From the IMG/VR virus record IMGVR_UViG_3300037141_000189, positions 1 through 30,218 of that record: a stretch of DNA of 30,218 bases; one strand, written 5' to 3'. Source of the stretch: a virus. Below the pieces are notes generated by a model that did no database searches, was not told the DNA's origin, and worked only from the letters and a program-made list of their open reading frames with translations. A program made the translations under genes and the position numbers. Positions 29,371 to 30,218 of this stretch are shown here, piece after piece (position 1 is the stretch's first letter; the number at the start of each line of letters is the position of its first letter).

Positions 29371-29500
29371 CTCACTAAAGCCACTGCTCATTCTGTAGTA
29401 TCATGCAACTAATTTGCATATTATCAGACACTTATAGGCTATGGATTCACTTATGCCTGCTTTGCATAATTGCGCTTAACTTATGCATATTACGCATAAT

Positions 29501-29545
29501 CATGCGCCACTAAACAGAGCTATGCGCCAAACATGCGCCACTAAA
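29501..29545 (+). repeat. Direct repeats CATGCGCCACTAAA with a partial middle copy
   Basis: The 14-mer is at 29501-29514 and 29532-29545 (31-bp period); ATGCGCCA also occurs at 29522. Preceded by several GCATAAT/TTATGC motifs. Iteron-like. Confidence 0.55.
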
Positions 29546-29546
29546 T

Positions 29547-29576
29547 AATAAGAGCAGGTTTTCACCTGCTCTTATT
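29547..29576. terminator. Strong hairpin terminator
   Basis: 13-bp perfect stem AATAAGAGCAGGT / ACCTGCTCTTATT with a TTTC loop; T-rich on both sides. Ends the leftward 47-residue gene (29649-29792) and could also end a rightward transcript from the promoter at 28925-28954. Confidence 0.8.
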
Positions 29577-29648
29577 TATATGTTCGCGCTTAGCAGTGTT
29601 GCTCTGCCCCCTGGCATCCCTGCCAGTATGCTCACTGGAGAGTGCGCG

Positions 29649-29792
29649 CTATGCTCCGAAGTGCTTAGTCCAATCAGCTACCGCTATATCTTGCGGCTTG
29701 CTTGGCTTCCATGCTGTACTACATATGCCCTTGCTGCAAGCGGGTCTAGTGCCTAACAGTGTATGTATTAAATTAGTAATTAATTGTATCAT
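29649..29792 (-). CDS. 47-residue protein upstream of the terminator
   Basis: Chosen from the ATG at 29792 with AGAGG eight bases upstream; the longer frame to 30002 lacks a start site and has odd composition. Starts MIQLITNLIHTLLGTRPACS and ends DIAVADWTKHFGA. A short amphipathic or membrane helix at 1-13. Its own terminator follows. Function unknown. Confidence 0.5.
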   Translation of the reverse strand: MIQLITNLIHTLLGTRPACSKGICSTAWKPSKPQDIAVADWTKHFGA

Positions 29793-30218
29793 TGCTTCAC
29801 CTCTTGCTTGGTCATATGCACCTATCATAGCAAGCACCACTGAGCATATGCACATAGTGAAGATATGTATGTTACATATCTTCATGTGACAGTGTATTAC
29901 GTAATATGAAGATATGTGTGCACAATAAGATATGTAACAGTATTCTGTATGGTACGATGCGAATTGCTGTATGCCCGCGCCCGCCCGGCGGACGGGGTAC
30001 ACCTAGGGGGGGGGTGGCTTGTTGTATGGCATATGGATGGAGGGTAGAGGGGTCCCTACCCCCACGCTCTTGGGTATATTTTTCAAAAAAACTTTTTTAC
30101 AGAAAATCGAAATCCGTTTCGGGTGGTCATATTTTTTTTAAAAAAACTTTAAAAGGCAGATTCAGATTCTGTTTCGGGACTCCGGTATCTTAGAATATAT
30201 TTTTGATTAAACTCTTCA
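29793..30218. other. Right-end gene-free region with GC-rich block and tandem repeats
   Basis: 426 bp without a supportable gene. A GC-rich block (about 29970-30065) interrupts AT-rich DNA. It holds a run of nine G at 30006-30014, a GGGTAG/CTACCC hairpin (30042-30061), and then two imperfect copies of an element with AAAAAAACTTT and GTTTCGGG (30075-30123 and 30128-30178). It may be a genome end, packaging or attachment region. Confidence 0.4.
29859..29883. repeat. Inverted repeat with GAAGATATGTA arms and nearby direct copies
   Basis: GAAGATATGTA and TACATATCTTC (11-bp arms, 3-bp loop). Copies of AGATATGT also occur near 29911 and 29937 in direct orientation, so a repeated protein-binding site or RNA structure is likely. 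Confidence 0.55.

Larger units (their letters stand above)
28961..29546. other. Gene-free AT-rich region with dense inverted repeats
   Basis: No supportable reading frame in about 590 bp. It contains an AT-rich block (29040-29165), several hairpin-capable inverted repeats (29284-29370) and the ATGCGCCACTAAA repeats near 29501-29545. Candidate for a replication origin, a long leader or a non-coding RNA running from the promoter at 28925-28954 to the terminator at 29547-29576. Confidence 0.4.

Noticed and set aside
29611-29638. Alternative hairpins CTGGCA/TGCCAG and CCAGT/ACTGG as a riboswitch
   Set aside because: Stems of 5-6 bp only and located downstream of the 47-residue gene, so a control role is unsupported.
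29596-29889. A + strand frame of 97 residues
   Set aside because: Opposite the better supported 47-residue - strand gene, no ribosome site, no recognisable pattern.
29793-30002. N-terminal extension of the 29649-29792 gene
   Set aside because: Unusual Cys/His/Tyr-rich composition over repeat DNA; the internal ATG at 29792 has a strong ribosome site.
29906-30193. A + strand reading frame running through the G9 run
   Set aside because: Composition (RPPGGRGTPRGG then Lys/Phe-rich) follows the DNA repeats, no ribosome site, and it crosses homopolymers and hairpins.
1-30218. CRISPR array or tRNA genes
   Set aside because: No regularly spaced repeat series and no cloverleaf-like segment with a TPsiC arm was seen; the Cas4-like nuclease alone is not evidence for CRISPR.

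Overview
The window is a stretch of a tailed dsDNA bacteriophage genome or prophage (Caudoviricetes). The anchor genes are a portal protein, small and large terminase subunits, an amidase endolysin, a phage-type Dam methylase, a RecT-like annealing protein, a D5-type SF3 helicase and a phage ABA-sandwich protein. Genes are packed with ATGA/GTGA overlaps, AGGAG-type ribosome binding sites and many products under 100 residues. The base composition is AT-rich and at least three products carry Sec signal peptides, so a Gram-negative host is likely. The host genus cannot be told from the sequence.

Layout. 1-2755 (- strand): small genes running into a virion-type gene cut by the window edge. 2829-5919: an unusual trio, an S53 (sedolisin) peptidase (-), a histone-deacetylase-like amidohydrolase (+) and a proteasome-beta/HslV-like Ntn hydrolase (-). 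The last has a signal peptide whose predicted cleavage would expose the catalytic threonine. 5943-8782 (-): an archaeo-eukaryotic primase (TOTE type), hypothetical genes and a lysis module (endolysin with a TTG start plus a 46-residue membrane protein). 8868-12828 (+): portal, a virion-like beta protein, TerS and TerL. 12797-17696 (-): Dam methylase, RecT-like protein, SF2 helicase and small genes. 17730-23513 (+): RecB/Cas4-like nuclease, a chain of tiny genes, VRR-NUC nuclease and D5 helicase, closed by a terminator. 23611-28901 (-): metallophosphoesterase, about 15 small early-type genes, two adjacent exported proteins (one PDZ-like) and a stand-alone copy of the D5 helicase C-terminal DNA-binding domain. 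28902-30218: mostly non-coding DNA with many inverted and direct repeats, one 47-residue gene, a strong terminator and a G9/GC-rich end.

How the genes may work together. AEP primase, D5 and SF2 helicases, RecT, the RecB-like and VRR-NUC nucleases and Dam make up a replication and recombination set. The free D5 C-terminal domain beside the repeat-rich right end suggests an origin or control region there (inference). Portal, TerS and TerL package DNA, and endolysin plus small membrane protein give lysis. The peptidase, deacetylase and exported Thr-hydrolase trio, together with the exported PDZ-like protein, is the most unusual content. It may act on host or envelope proteins, but no target can be read from the sequence.
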